A stretch of DNA of 64,000 nucleotides. Source: Pelolinea sp. Lineage in GTDB: Bacteria > Chloroflexota > Anaerolineae > Anaerolineales > Anaerolineaceae. The stretch covers positions 115,000 to 178,999 of the forward strand of contig JAAZOD010000026.1 in the NCBI GenBank assembly GCA_012797975.1, read 5' to 3'. The translations under genes and the position numbers were made by a program. The notes below the pieces were generated by a model. The model was not told where the DNA came from. It ran no database searches and was given only the letters and a program-made list of their open reading frames with translations. Shown here piece after piece: positions 8,788 through 18,260 of the stretch (position 1 is the stretch's first letter; the number at the start of each line of letters is the position of its first letter).

Positions 8788-8821
8788 GAATTTACGTGCG
8801 TTGCCTGAACAAGGAGGTAGT

Positions 8822-10123
8822 ATGCGTGCAGTTGATATCATCATCCGCAAACGAGAAAAACAAGAGCTTAACAAAGAAGAGATTGATTTCTTCATTGACG
8901 GTGTGACCAAGGGCTCCATTCCTGATTACCAGATCTCTGCCTGGGCAATGGCTGTTTTGCTAAACGGCATGACCCCCCAAGAAACAACCTATCTAACCCT
9001 GGCAATGGCTCATTCGGGAGATATCCTTGACCTCTCCTCCATTGCTCCGCTGGTAGTCGATAAACATTCTTCCGGTGGAGTGGGCGATAAGACCACATTG
9101 GTGGTTGCCCCGATCGTGGCTTCTTATGGGTTGCCGGTCGGAAAAATGTCTGGCAGAGGTCTGGGATTCAGCGGGGGAACGCTGGACAAGATGGAATCCA
9201 TTCCCGGTTATCGCGTGGATTTGAGCGAAGCAGAATTTATGAGTCAGTTGAAAGAAATTGGTATTGTTCTGACCGGACAATCTGGTGATCTGGCACCTGC
9301 CGATGGAATCCTGTACGGGCTTCGCGATGTGACCGGAACGGTGCCTTCGACCCCCTTGATCGCATCATCCATCATGAGTAAAAAGATTGCTGCCGGTGCG
9401 CAGGCCATTGTGCTGGATGTAAAGCTTGGGTACGGTGCATTTATGAAAGATCTGGAAAGTGCCCGCGAATTGGCGCAGCTAATGGTGCAGATCGGGGAAC
9501 TCAGCGGCCGAAAGGTGCGCGCTTTGCTTTCGGATATGAACCAACCATTGGGTGAAGCGGTGGGCAATGCCATTGAATTGAAAGAAGCCATTGAAACACT
9601 GCATGATGGTGGACCGGCCGATTTCAGGGAACACTGTTTTACGGTTTCTGCCCATATGTTGCTGCTTGGCAAGAAAGCGGAAACTTTGGACGCTGCCCGC
9701 GCTATGGCCGAACAAGCGGTCCGGGAAGGAAAGGCATGGGAAAAGTTTGTCCAACTGGTGAAAGCTCAGGATGGTGATCTATCTTTCATCGAAAATCCTG
9801 AAAAATTGCCTTCCGGATCGATCCGTGAAGAAATCAAAGCGGACAATGACGGATATCTTTCCATGGTGAACGCTCAAGCGGTGGGTGAGGCAGCCGTGCT
9901 GTTGGGTGCCGGACGTGAAAAGAAAGGTGCCCCGATCGATCTTGGAGTGGGAATTCTTGTCTATCATAAAGTAGGCGCTGCGGTTCAGAGAGGGGATGTG
10001 CTCTTTACGATCATTGCCAATGATGCCACGCGTTTGAATGCAGCGAAAGAAAAGTTGAAAGAAAGTGTTGGTATCAGTGAAGAAAAGTGTGCTGCACTAC
10101 CACTCTTCTATGGTGTTCTGTAA
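8822..10123 (+). CDS. pdp: Pyrimidine-nucleoside (thymidine) phosphorylase
   Basis: A 433-residue nucleoside phosphorylase (family NP-II) cleaving thymidine/uridine with phosphate to base and (deoxy)ribose-1-phosphate. It has MRAVDIIIRKREKQELNKEE, the phosphate/nucleoside site region DKHSSGGVGDKTTLV, the family signature GRGLGFSGGTLDKMESIPG, and a C-terminal PYNP domain (IDLGVGILVYHKVG). The frame is open back to a TTG at 8801, but a consensus aaggaggt sits 5 nt before the ATG at 8822, so that start is used. Length equals the Bacillus-type enzyme. With the purine phosphorylase at 16.7 kb and MTA phosphorylase at 30 kb it completes a nucleoside salvage set. Confidence 0.92.
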   Translation: MRAVDIIIRKREKQELNKEEIDFFIDGVTKGSIPDYQISAWAMAVLLNGMTPQETTYLTLAMAHSGDILDLSSIAPLVVDKHSSGGVGDKTTLVVAPIVASYGLPVGKMSGRGLGFSGGTLDKMESIPGYRVDLSEAEFMSQLKEIGIVLTGQSGDLAPADGILYGLRDVTGTVPSTPLIASSIMSKKIAAGAQAIVLDVKLGYGAFMKDLESARELAQLMVQIGELSGRKVRALLSDMNQPLGEAVGNAIELKEAIETLHDGGPADFREHCFTVSAHMLLLGKKAETLDAARAMAEQAVREGKAWEKFVQLVKAQDGDLSFIENPEKLPSGSIREEIKADNDGYLSMVNAQAVGEAAVLLGAGREKKGAPIDLGVGILVYHKVGAAVQRGDVLFTIIANDATRLNAAKEKLKESVGISEEKCAALPLFYGVL

Positions 10124-10133
10124 AGAACCTTAA

Positions 10134-10162
10134 TTGATAAAAATCTCTGTTTATGAGATAAT
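10134..10162 (+). promoter_or_regulatory. Promoter of the T-box/ileS transcript
   Basis: A near-consensus sigma-70 promoter: -35 TTGATA (10134-10139), 17-nt spacer, -10 GATAAT (10157-10162). It is placed directly before the T-box leader. Confidence 0.7.
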
Positions 10163-10169
10163 CAAAAGC

Positions 10170-10435
10170 GAAAAGCTGTGATGGAAACGAGTAGATGCGA
10201 GCACTGTTTTCAGCGAGCCGGGGAGCGTGCAAGCCCGGTAAACATCTCGATCGAAAATCCTTCCGGAGCTGTGATCTGAACCTGACGTGATCGTCATCAG
10301 TAAGAAAATCGGAAACGCTGACCGTTAACCTGGCGCAGGAATCTGTGAAAACAGGCTTCGGATGGAGAGCTCTCGCAGGAGAGAATGTGGGTGGTACCAC
10401 GGGTGAATTTGCTCGTCCCTGAGAAAAGGACGAGC
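10170..10435 (+). promoter_or_regulatory. T-box riboswitch controlling ileS
   Basis: The leader contains the T-box hallmark GGGTGGTACCACGGG (10389-10403), the antiterminator sequence that pairs with an uncharged tRNA acceptor end. Its bulge TGGT would pair with ACCA, fitting tRNA-Ile with discriminator A. Upstream is a long Stem I region with a hairpin gccggg/cccggt and the AGTA- and GAA-type elements of the specifier loop. ATC (isoleucine) triplets occur in its 3' strand near 10272 and 10289, consistent with an Ile specifier, although I did not fold it. A terminator follows at 10411. Uncharged tRNA-Ile should stabilise the antiterminator and raise ileS expression. Confidence 0.88.
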
Positions 10436-10440
10436 TTTTT
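10411..10440 (+). terminator. T-box regulated terminator
   Basis: An 8-bp perfect stem gctcgtcc/ggacgagc (10411-10418 with 10428-10435) followed by TTTTTTAT. It is the OFF state of the T-box switch, lying 14 nt before the ileS start. Confidence 0.85.
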
Positions 10441-10453
10441 TATTGGAGGTGTT

Positions 10454-13400
10454 ATGTTCAAACCGGTTTCTTCCAAACTGGAAGTGAATGAACAGGAAGA
10501 ATCAATCCTGGAATTTTGGAAGCGGCAGGAAATTTTTAAACAGACCTTGAAAAAAACGGAAGGCGGTCTGAAATATGTGGTCTATGAAGGACCGCCGACC
10601 GCCAATGGAAAGCCGGGAGTGCATCATATCCTGGCCAGGGTTTTCAAGGATATTTTCCCCCGCTATAAGACCATGCAGGGATACTATGTTGACCGGCGAG
10701 GTGGTTGGGATACGCACGGACTGCCCGTCGAAATCGAAGTGGAAAAGAAGCTGGGTTTTAACAACAAACAGCAGATCGAAGAATTTGGCATCGAAAAATT
10801 CAACCGGTTGTGTCGTGAATCCGCTTTTTCTTATATCCAGGAATGGGAAAAATTGACTGATCGTATTGCCTATTGGGTTGACCTCAGCCGGTCTTATGTA
10901 ACCTATCGCAATGAGTACATCGAGTCGGTGTGGTGGATCCTGAAAAACCTGTGGGAGAAGGATCTGCTTTTCCAGGGATTTAAAGTGGTGCCTTATTGCA
11001 CCCGTTGCGGTACACCGCTTTCCGATCATGAAGTTTCCCAGGAATACCATGATGTGACCGAAAATGCCATATTTGTGCGCATGCCGCTGCTGGATGAAGA
11101 GGATACCTCATTGTTGGTATGGACGACCACACCTTGGACTTTGCCCGGGAACGTGGCAGTGGCTGCCGGCAAAGACATCATGTATGTTAAGGTCGAGCGG
11201 GAAGTGCCCAATGCAGGGGACCATACAACCGAAAAATTGATTCTGGCCGAAGCCATGCTTGAGAAGGTCTTTGGCGAGGAAAAAGTGACCGTTCTGGAGC
11301 GATTCAAGGGAAAACAGTTGAAGGGGAAACGCTATCAGCCATTATTTACGTTTTTACCGGTCGATAAGCCCGCTCATTTTGTTGTGCTGGGTGATTTTGT
11401 GACCACGGATGATGGTTCTGGATTGGTGCATATTGCTCCTGCTTTTGGTGCAGATGATATGAATGTTGCGGTTCAGGAAGATCTGCCGGTTTTGATGACG
11501 GTGAAACCAGACGGCACTTTTATCCGCGAAGTGGATCACTGGGCGGGTAGATACGTGAAGGATGCGGATCCTTTGATCATTGATCATCTGGCTGCCAGAG
11601 GTTTGCTATTTAAAGTGGAGCAACACACCCACTCGTACCCATTCTGCTGGCGCTGCGGCACACCACTGCTGTATTATGCGCGTTCCACCTGGTACATCCG
11701 CACCAGCCAGAAGAAAGATCGCTTGGTAGCATTGAATAATGAGATCAACTGGTATCCGGAGCATATCAAGAATGGGCGGTTTGGCAACTGGTTGGAAAAT
11801 AATATCGATTGGGCTTTGGGTCGTGAGCGGTTTTGGGGCACACCGCTGCCGGTTTGGCAGTGTGACGATTGCGGTATGCAGACCTGTGTTGGCTCCATGG
11901 ATGAACTCTCTAAATTAGTCGGCCATGACCTGACTGGGCTTGAACTGCATCGCCCGTATGTGGATGAGGTGATTTTTGATTGTCCGACTTGCCACGGTAA
12001 GATGAAGCGCGTTCCGGAACTGATCGATGTCTGGTTTGATTCGGGTTCTATGCCCATTGCTCAATGGCATTATCCTTTTGAAAACGTCGAAGAATTCAAA
12101 GAACAATTCCCCGCTGACTATATCTGTGAAGCGGTTGATCAAACGCGTGGCTGGTTCTATTCGCTGCATGCCATTTCAACCCTGGTATTTGACCAAAAAT
12201 GTTTCAAGAATGTCATTTGCCTTGGTTTGATCCTGGATGAAAATGGGCAGAAAATGTCGAAATCACGCAAGAATGTGGTTGACCCGTGGGAAGTGATCGA
12301 GAAGAATGGCGCGGATGCCACCCGCTGGTATCTATACACAGCCAGTCCCCCCGGACAGGAAAGACGTTTTTCTTCCAACCTGGTTTCCGAGGTCATCCGT
12401 ACCTTCATGTTGACCTTGTGGAATACCTATTCTTTTTTCGTAACTTACGCTAATCTTGATCAGTGGCAACCGGATGCGCAGAGAAAAGATATCGAATATT
12501 CACCGTTGGATCAATGGATCCGCTCAGAACTGCATGCCCTGGTGCGGGATGTGACCAAAGCGTTTGAATCTTACGATGTCATCAATGCCACCCGTCCGAT
12601 CGAGGTTTTTGTGGACCAACTTTCGAACTGGTATCTGCGCCGTTCGCGCCGCAGATTCTGGAAGAGCGAATCGGATGGCGATAAATACGCTGCGTATGCC
12701 ACTTTGTATGAAGCGCTGATCACTGTAAGCAAATTGATCGCTCCTTCCATGCCATTTATGGCAGAGACCTTGTATCAAAATCTGGTGCGTTCTGTCGACC
12801 CCAATGCCGAACTCTCTGTGCACCTGACCAATTGGCCTGCCTATGATGAAAAAATTATCGATGCACCCTTGAATCATGAAATGGAAGTGGTCATGAAGCT
12901 GGTATCGCTCGGGCATGCAGCCAGAAATAAGTCTGGCATCAAAGTGCGCCAACCGCTGGCTGAGGTGGCATTTGCCCAGAGTGCCAGCGATGATCCACGC
13001 ATCATCAAGCGTTACGCCGATCTGATAGAGGATGAATTGAATGTAAAAAAGGTACGGCTGTTGAGCGCTGCCAATGAAGCGGTTGCGTATGAATTGCTGC
13101 CACTGCCGAAACAGTTGGGCCAGAGGTTCAAAGGTGATTTTCCGAAGGTTAAGGAAGCCATTCTCAAGCTGGATGCCGAAAAGGTGGCTGGTGCCGTATC
13201 CAAAGGGGAATCGTTCCCTGTAAGTGTGGGTGGGAAAGAGCTTATCATCAACCCTGATGAGGTAGAAATCCATGTTCAGGCAAAAGAGGGCTTTGAAGTG
13301 GCTGGAGAAGGCGCATACCTGGCGGCTTTGGTCACGACTCTGAGTGAAGAACTTGTTAATGAAGGGTTGGTTCGCGAGTTTATCCGCCGCATTCAGGAAT

Positions 13401-13618
13401 CTCGCAAACAAGCAGGTTTTGAGATTGCTGATCGGATCGTCCTATCTTATTCTGCATCCGAGAAACTTGGAAAAGCAGTGGAACAATATCGTGATTATGT
13501 GATGAATGAAACCCTGGCAGTCCAGATGAATGCAAAGGATAATCCCAGCACACTGCCAAATGCCAGCGATGAATTCGACGGAGAGCAGGTCACCATCTGG
13601 CTTGAAAAAGCGAAATAA
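10454..13618 (+). CDS. ileS: Isoleucyl-tRNA synthetase, type 2 (long form)
   Basis: A 1054-residue class I synthetase charging tRNA-Ile. The HIGH-type motif is HHILAR in GPPTANGKPGVHHILAR and the KMSKS motif is GQKMSKSRKN. CP1 editing-domain hallmarks (TTTPWTLPGN) and a CP1 zinc motif (CTRCGTPLSDHE) are present. The extended C-terminus and overall length fit the eukaryote-like type 2 IleRS, a class known to tolerate mupirocin better than type 1. The frame is open upstream through the T-box terminator, but ggaggtgtt precedes the ATG at 10454 and MFKPVSSKLEVNEQEE is the family start. Regulated by the T-box leader. Confidence 0.95.
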   Translation: MFKPVSSKLEVNEQEESILEFWKRQEIFKQTLKKTEGGLKYVVYEGPPTANGKPGVHHILARVFKDIFPRYKTMQGYYVDRRGGWDTHGLPVEIEVEKKLGFNNKQQIEEFGIEKFNRLCRESAFSYIQEWEKLTDRIAYWVDLSRSYVTYRNEYIESVWWILKNLWEKDLLFQGFKVVPYCTRCGTPLSDHEVSQEYHDVTENAIFVRMPLLDEEDTSLLVWTTTPWTLPGNVAVAAGKDIMYVKVEREVPNAGDHTTEKLILAEAMLEKVFGEEKVTVLERFKGKQLKGKRYQPLFTFLPVDKPAHFVVLGDFVTTDDGSGLVHIAPAFGADDMNVAVQEDLPVLMTVKPDGTFIREVDHWAGRYVKDADPLIIDHLAARGLLFKVEQHTHSYPFCWRCGTPLLYYARSTWYIRTSQKKDRLVALNNEINWYPEHIKNGRFGNWLENNIDWALGRERFWGTPLPVWQCDDCGMQTCVGSMDELSKLVGHDLTGLELHRPYVDEVIFDCPTCHGKMKRVPELIDVWFDSGSMPIAQWHYPFENVEEFKEQFPADYICEAVDQTRGWFYSLHAISTLVFDQKCFKNVICLGLILDENGQKMSKSRKNVVDPWEVIEKNGADATRWYLYTASPPGQERRFSSNLVSEVIRTFMLTLWNTYSFFVTYANLDQWQPDAQRKDIEYSPLDQWIRSELHALVRDVTKAFESYDVINATRPIEVFVDQLSNWYLRRSRRRFWKSESDGDKYAAYATLYEALITVSKLIAPSMPFMAETLYQNLVRSVDPNAELSVHLTNWPAYDEKIIDAPLNHEMEVVMKLVSLGHAARNKSGIKVRQPLAEVAFAQSASDDPRIIKRYADLIEDELNVKKVRLLSAANEAVAYELLPLPKQLGQRFKGDFPKVKEAILKLDAEKVAGAVSKGESFPVSVGGKELIINPDEVEIHVQAKEGFEVAGEGAYLAALVTTLSEELVNEGLVREFIRRIQESRKQAGFEIADRIVLSYSASEKLGKAVEQYRDYVMNETLAVQMNAKDNPSTLPNASDEFDGEQVTIWLEKAK

Positions 13619-13639
13619 CATATTGATGAAACGAGAAAA

Positions 13640-13660
13640 GGGCCAGCTTTTTGCTGGTCC
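13640..13660. terminator. Terminator between ileS and the convergent PAS gene
   Basis: An 8-bp stem gggccagc/gctggtcc with a TTTTT loop and one G-T pair, flanked by an A-run on the left and T-rich DNA on the right, so it can serve both converging transcripts. Confidence 0.7.
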
Positions 13661-13664
13661 TTCT

Positions 13665-14006
13665 TTATTCTCTAATGAAGTGAGGGAGCTGCTCGGGGAT
13701 TTCAAAACTGAATTCCACCAGCCCTGCATATTCTCCATGTTCAAAATAGGGTGTCTGATAGATCAATTTTTTGACACCTTTCTTTTCAACGGTGTAGACG
13801 TTGGTTTGTTTATTTTGGCTGAGCTGTTTTATTTTTTCTTGAGCTTTCGGCGGATGGCAGTCCAGGATATTTTTTCCGATCAACGTTTTCCCTCCACTCT
13901 TGGAAAAAGTGTCAGCAGCTTTTTGATTCATTTCGATAATGGTTCCCTCGCTGTTGGTAACCGTAATGGCCACTGCGATGTTTTCATGCCAGCAATGTTT
14001 TTGCAT
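13665..14006 (-). CDS. Stand-alone PAS domain protein
   Basis: A 113-residue protein that is essentially one PAS domain: ENIAVAITVTNSEGTIIEMN (strand, turn, strand), QKAADTF, GKNILDCHPPKAQEKI, then VYTVEKKGVKKLIYQTPYF and a final strand GLVEFSFEIPE. CHPPKAQEKI is typical of PAS proteins of the KinE/megaplasmid type found in anaerobes, which may bind haem or small ligands. There is no output domain, so it would signal by protein contact. It is transcribed against ileS and divergently from lspA. The ligand is unknown. Confidence 0.75.
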   Translation of the reverse strand: MQKHCWHENIAVAITVTNSEGTIIEMNQKAADTFSKSGGKTLIGKNILDCHPPKAQEKIKQLSQNKQTNVYTVEKKGVKKLIYQTPYFEHGEYAGLVEFSFEIPEQLPHFIRE

Positions 14007-14159
14007 AGAAACTCCTTGAAAATGATTACATATTTCTAATGGTCATATTTCTGAAATTCTATTATATTCATAAAAAAGAATGGATCAGCGTGAGGTGAGG
14101 GTTAGACTGAAAAGCAATTATCCATTAAAATCATCAAAAATTCACAGCGGAGTAATCAT

Positions 14160-14651
14160 TTGAAAAAAAATATCAAAGCGTACGCTTTTTTATTGATCTT
14201 GGCGGTAGCAATCGTTGCGTTGGATCAATTTACCAAGAACCTGGTCCGGCAAAATTTGGCATACGGTGAAGTCTGGTCTCCCTGGGCATGGCTTATGCCA
14301 TACGCTCGAATTGTGCATTGGTACAATACCGGCGTGGCATTTGGCCTTTTTCAAGGGATGGGCATGGTTTTCACCTTCCTGCCTTTGATCGTTGTGATCC
14401 TTATTTTTATTTTCTACGGCCGCCTGGCGGGTGACAACTGGTGGATGAGATTTGCCATTGGCCTGGAATTTGGCGGCGCGATCGGTAACCTGAGTGATCG
14501 GATCACAATCGGTCATGTTACAGATTTTATTTCCATCGGAAATTTCGCGGTATTCAATGTGGCGGATGCATCGATCACTGTTGGGGTCTGCGTGTTGTTA
14601 TTCGTGCTTTGGAAAGAAGAAAAGAAAAATTCTGTGAAGCCAGTTCAATAA
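14160..14651 (+). CDS. lspA: Lipoprotein signal peptidase (signal peptidase II)
   Basis: A 163-residue integral-membrane aspartyl protease that removes the signal peptide of diacylglyceryl-modified prolipoproteins. It has four membrane segments and the conserved blocks DQFTKNLV, NTGVAFGLF, the first catalytic Asp in GNLSDRI, and the second in FNVADASITVG. The start is TTG at 14160, with ggag about 10 nt upstream; no ATG fits. It works downstream of Lgt (24.5 kb). rluD begins 2 nt after its stop, the common lspA-rluD pairing. Confidence 0.94.
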   Translation: MKKNIKAYAFLLILAVAIVALDQFTKNLVRQNLAYGEVWSPWAWLMPYARIVHWYNTGVAFGLFQGMGMVFTFLPLIVVILIFIFYGRLAGDNWWMRFAIGLEFGGAIGNLSDRITIGHVTDFISIGNFAVFNVADASITVGVCVLLFVLWKEEKKNSVKPVQ

Positions 14652-14653
14652 AT

Positions 14654-15577
14654 ATGACTTTACCCGGTGAAAAAAAAGGATTTATTTTTACGAAAGAGAA
14701 CCCCATTCGTCTGGATAAATATCTGGCAGAGGTTCTACCTCTTCAGTCACGTTCGCGTATACAAGATCTGATTAAAACCGGTTTTGTAAAGATGAACGGC
14801 GACACTGCCTATAAACCAAGTACCCCCCTCACTCAGGGGAGCTATATTGAAATTGAAATTCCGTTCGCCCAACCAACCGAATTGATCCCCGAAGATATCC
14901 CACTGGATATCATCTATGAAGATGAAAATGTGATCATCGTCAATAAACCGGCCGGTATGGTCGTGCATCCCGCACATGGCCACCAAACAGGGACCATGGT
15001 GCAGGCATTGCTGGCACATACTCCATTTTTGCAGGGAATTGGCGGAGTGCAGCGCCCTGGCATTGTGCACCGCCTGGACCGCGATACATCCGGAGTGCTG
15101 CTGGTGGCGAAAAATGAGAAAACCCATCGCTGGCTGCAAGATCAATTCAAGTCTCGAAAAGTGATCAAAACCTATCTGGCATTGGTTGATGGGCATCCGC
15201 CTACACCTACCGGTCGGATCGAAGTGGGAATTCAGCGCGATCCTCATGATCGGAAAAAGATGGCGGTTGCGTATGGTAAAAATGGCCGTGCCGCGATCTC
15301 GGAGTATCGAACCATCCGCTCGTATAAAAACCACACATTGCTTGAAGTGCGCATTTATACCGGCCGAACACATCAAATCAGAGTCCATCTGGCTTATTTG
15401 GGATGTCCGGTTGCCGCAGATACTGTATACGGGCATAAACATTCTTCAATCAAGGTTGACAGACAGTTCCTGCACGCCAGATCGATATCAATTACGTTAC
15501 CGGGTCAGAAAGAGCCCAAGGAATTTGTTGCAGAAATCCCGCCTGATTTGCAGCAGGTGCTGGATACTTTAATATAA
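14654..15577 (+). CDS. rluD: 23S rRNA pseudouridine synthase, RluD family
   Basis: A 307-residue RluA/RluD-family enzyme. An N-terminal S4 RNA-binding domain ([20 protein letters not shown]) precedes the catalytic domain with the [15 protein letters not shown] motif, whose Asp is the catalytic nucleophile. [20 protein letters not shown] is the second family signature. The frame is open into lspA from 14609, but ATG 14654 lies 2 nt after the lspA stop and gives the family length, so it is chosen; no clear ribosome-binding site, so translational coupling is likely. RluD modifies helix 69 of 23S rRNA; RluC- or RluA-type specificity cannot be excluded. Confidence 0.88.
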   Translation: MTLPGEKKGFIFTKENPIRLDKYLAEVLPLQSRSRIQDLIKTGFVKMNGDTAYKPSTPLTQGSYIEIEIPFAQPTELIPEDIPLDIIYEDENVIIVNKPAGMVVHPAHGHQTGTMVQALLAHTPFLQGIGGVQRPGIVHRLDRDTSGVLLVAKNEKTHRWLQDQFKSRKVIKTYLALVDGHPPTPTGRIEVGIQRDPHDRKKMAVAYGKNGRAAISEYRTIRSYKNHTLLEVRIYTGRTHQIRVHLAYLGCPVAADTVYGHKHSSIKVDRQFLHARSISITLPGQKEPKEFVAEIPPDLQQVLDTLI

Positions 15578-15587
15578 GGAAAAAGAT

Positions 15588-16643
15588 ATGGAACAAAAGA
15601 TGGATTTGATTGATCTGCGCTCTGATACCGTCACCATCCCAACACCTGCAATGCGGCAGGCAATGGCAAATGCACCGGTAGGGGATGATGTGTATGGGGA
15701 AGATCCTACGGTAAATATTCTGGAAGAAAAAGCGGCACACCTTTTGGGAAAGGAAAATGCACTTTTTGTCTCCTCGGGTACCATGGGCAACCTGCTGGCG
15801 GTCTTGGTGGTGTGCAGCCGGGGGGATGAAGTGATTGTAGGGCAGGCAGGGCATACCTTCTTGCATGAAGTGGGGGGGATCTCTGCCTTGGGAGGAGTGT
15901 TCCCGAACACGCTGCCCAATCAGGCAGATGGAACGCTGGCGTTGGAGATGATCGAAAATGCCATCCGGGGTGATGATATTCATGAACCCCGCACCAAAAT
16001 GGTGGTGATCGAAAATACGCAAAACCAATGCGGTGGTGTTCCTATCGAACGTGACTATATGGAACGCCTGGGAAGGTTGACCAGGAAGTTTGGTTTATTC
16101 CTGCATGTGGATGGTGCGCGCATTTTCAACGCGGCAATTGCCTTACATTCTTCGGCAAAAGAACTGACCCGCATGGCTGATTCGGTCACTTTTTGTCTGA
16201 GTAAAGGATTGTGCGCCCCGGTTGGCTCGGTGCTGTGTGGGTCCAAAGAGTTCATTCAAGCAGCGCGTCGCTATCGCAAGATGCTGGGTGGTGGAATGCG
16301 CCAATCAGGCATTCTGGCAGCGGCTGGAATTGTGGCGTTGGATACCATGATCGATCGTTTAGCGGACGACCATCAAAGGGCGACCATATTGGCAGAGAAT
16401 CTCTCAACCATTCCAGGATTCTCCCTGTCAAAAGGAATGCCGCGTTCCAATATGGTCTTTCTTCACGTTGATCGAGCCGTCTTCCCCGATCTGAAATTAT
16501 TAAAGAAAAAATTGGAGAAAGAAGGAATTCTGATTGGCTACTCAGGTCCTGAGGAGATGCGGCTGGTAACCCATTACTGGATCACGGATGCGAGTGTGGC
16601 CCATGTTATCGAGAGTTGGAAGAATCTGCATGCGAAGGGATAG
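15588..16643 (+). CDS. ltaE: Low-specificity L-threonine aldolase
   Basis: A 351-residue PLP enzyme that splits L-threonine or L-allo-threonine into glycine and acetaldehyde. It has [18 protein letters not shown], the classical start, then [32 protein letters not shown] and the PLP-lysine region [15 protein letters not shown]. Length and all blocks are normal. The ribosome-binding site is aaggaaaaag. It follows rluD by 10 nt, so it is probably in the lspA operon. Confidence 0.92.
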   Translation: MEQKMDLIDLRSDTVTIPTPAMRQAMANAPVGDDVYGEDPTVNILEEKAAHLLGKENALFVSSGTMGNLLAVLVVCSRGDEVIVGQAGHTFLHEVGGISALGGVFPNTLPNQADGTLALEMIENAIRGDDIHEPRTKMVVIENTQNQCGGVPIERDYMERLGRLTRKFGLFLHVDGARIFNAAIALHSSAKELTRMADSVTFCLSKGLCAPVGSVLCGSKEFIQAARRYRKMLGGGMRQSGILAAAGIVALDTMIDRLADDHQRATILAENLSTIPGFSLSKGMPRSNMVFLHVDRAVFPDLKLLKKKLEKEGILIGYSGPEEMRLVTHYWITDASVAHVIESWKNLHAKG

Positions 16644-16694
16644 AATCAGCGATGGAATTGCTTGTTATAATTCATGTCTTACGAGGTGACCTTA

Positions 16695-17531
16695 ATGGCT
16701 GAATTTATTACAATGGATCAAATCGATGCCGCAGCATCGCAAATACGGCGACAAACTGCCCAACAACCTAAAGTTGGGTTAATTCTTGGATCAGGGTTAG
16801 GAGATCTGGCAGACTCGGTGACCCCTGCCGATTATATCGAATACAAAGATATTTCTGGCTGGCCGGTGTCAACTATTCCAGGCCATAAAGGTCGACTTGT
16901 GATCGGCAACTTGGCAAATACACCGGTTTTGATCATGCAAGGGAGAGCGCATTATTATGAAGGATATTCCATCAGCCAGATTGGTTTTCCTATTCGTGTG
17001 ATGCGAAAACTCGGCATCCATACACTCGTTGTTACCAATGCTGCCGGCGGAATCAATCCGGACTTTAGACCTGGCGATGTGATGGCGATTACTGACCATA
17101 TTTCACTGATGGCAATGGGAGGGGAAAATCCTCTGCGAGGCCCAAATTTGGACGAATTCGGGACTCGATTTCCAGATATGAGCCGTTGTTATTCTGTTGA
17201 CCTGATCCAGAAAGCCAAAATGGTATGCGACAGAGAAAAAATCGATCTGCAGACCGGTATTTATGTATGTCTGGCGGGCCCCTCGTTTGAAACCCCTGCT
17301 GATTTGCGCTTTTTGAAATTGATCGGTGCCGATGCGGTGGGTATGTCTACGGTACCTGAAGTGATCGTTGCCGCCCATTGTGGAATGCAGGTGCTCGGCT
17401 TTTCCGGCATCAGCAATAAAGCGAATTTGGATGGCAGCACGATAACCACACACGAAGAAGTGTTGCAAGCCGGAAAGGAGATCGCTCCAAAATTGGAGAC
17501 GATCATTCGAGGTGTGCTTGCTTTACTTTGA
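16695..17531 (+). CDS. punA: Purine-nucleoside phosphorylase (class I, trimeric type)
   Basis: A 278-residue NP-I phosphorylase for inosine/guanosine. The block VGLILGSGLGDLAD is the phosphate-binding start; GHKGRLVIG, MQGRAHYYEGYS, TNAAGGINPDF and VGMSTVPEVIVAAHCGMQVLG are the class I PNP signatures. ATG 16674 is in frame, but gaggtgac lies 4-5 nt before ATG 16695, which is therefore chosen. A TATAAT at 16667-16672 sits just before it. It provides purine salvage beside pyrimidine phosphorylase (8.8 kb) and MTA phosphorylase (30 kb). Confidence 0.92.
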   Translation: MAEFITMDQIDAAASQIRRQTAQQPKVGLILGSGLGDLADSVTPADYIEYKDISGWPVSTIPGHKGRLVIGNLANTPVLIMQGRAHYYEGYSISQIGFPIRVMRKLGIHTLVVTNAAGGINPDFRPGDVMAITDHISLMAMGGENPLRGPNLDEFGTRFPDMSRCYSVDLIQKAKMVCDREKIDLQTGIYVCLAGPSFETPADLRFLKLIGADAVGMSTVPEVIVAAHCGMQVLGFSGISNKANLDGSTITTHEEVLQAGKEIAPKLETIIRGVLALL

Positions 17532-17561
17532 CCGGTATTTTCCTGGCCTCAGGTGGATAGG

Positions 17562-18245
17562 ATGACTGTCTTACTCCGTTTCTTAAAGGAATTTGAAGGG
17601 GGAATCTATCTTCTCTTGCTGATCCTTGGGCTTATCATGGGCAGCCGGTTGGTCACGGCAAATCAACAGAAAAAGAAGTCTGCTTTCGGACTGGAAAAAG
17701 AAGTTATCCAAAAACGGGTCAATTCGTCCATTGCCTATCTGGTGGTCATTGGAATGTTATTTGTCGGCCAGGTGCTGCTGGTTTCTGTCGCTTCGGTGCG
17801 CTATCCGGGTTTATATTCCCTTACCACACCCACTACCGGTGTGGCTCCAACTGCAACGGATTTCTTTCAAGCTATGTTGCGGATGGAAGCGACTCCGGAA
17901 GGATTGGAACAAACTCAGACAGCCGTAGCCCTTACCGGTTGTATCCCTCAACAGATCGAGTGGCTTTCGCCAAAATCAGGCGATGAAGTTTCTGGTTCCG
18001 TGCCATTATCAGGTACAATCAATGTTCCGAATATGGGTTTTTATAAGTATGAGTACAGGCAAAAAGGGCGGGAGGAATGGACGCCAATCGCTGCTGGAAA
18101 TAAAGTGATCATTGAGGGTGAATTGGGCGGAAATTGGAACACGGCACAACTTGAACCTGGCCTCTATGAGTTGCGCATTGTCGTTGCAGATAACCAAAAC
18201 AATCTCTTCGAGCCCTGTGTGATCGAAGTAAAAGTTGTATTATAA
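17562..18245 (+). CDS. Two-pass membrane protein with extracytoplasmic Ig-like domain
   Basis: About 227 residues and not a family I can name. It shows a first hydrophobic segment (GGIYLLLLILGLIMGS), a basic loop (NQQKKKS), and a second (YLVVIGMLFVGQVLLVSVAS). A Thr/Pro/Ala-rich linker (TTPTTGVAPTATD) and a beta-rich domain beginning IEWLSPKSGDEVSGSVPLSGT follow. That last pattern is common in Ig-like or big-domain modules of Anaerolineae surface proteins. GTG 17553 is an alternative start; ATG 17562 has ggtgg at a better distance. It lies between the purine phosphorylase and a GNAT gene. Confidence 0.55.
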   Translation: MTVLLRFLKEFEGGIYLLLLILGLIMGSRLVTANQQKKKSAFGLEKEVIQKRVNSSIAYLVVIGMLFVGQVLLVSVASVRYPGLYSLTTPTTGVAPTATDFFQAMLRMEATPEGLEQTQTAVALTGCIPQQIEWLSPKSGDEVSGSVPLSGTINVPNMGFYKYEYRQKGREEWTPIAAGNKVIIEGELGGNWNTAQLEPGLYELRIVVADNQNNLFEPCVIEVKVVL

Positions 18246-18260
18246 AAGGGAGGGTAAACA

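Noticed and set aside
12524..13411. 295-residue minus-strand open frame
   Set aside because: It lies entirely within ileS, has no ribosome-binding site or recognisable domain, and its composition (His/Phe/Arg-rich) is that of an antisense shadow.
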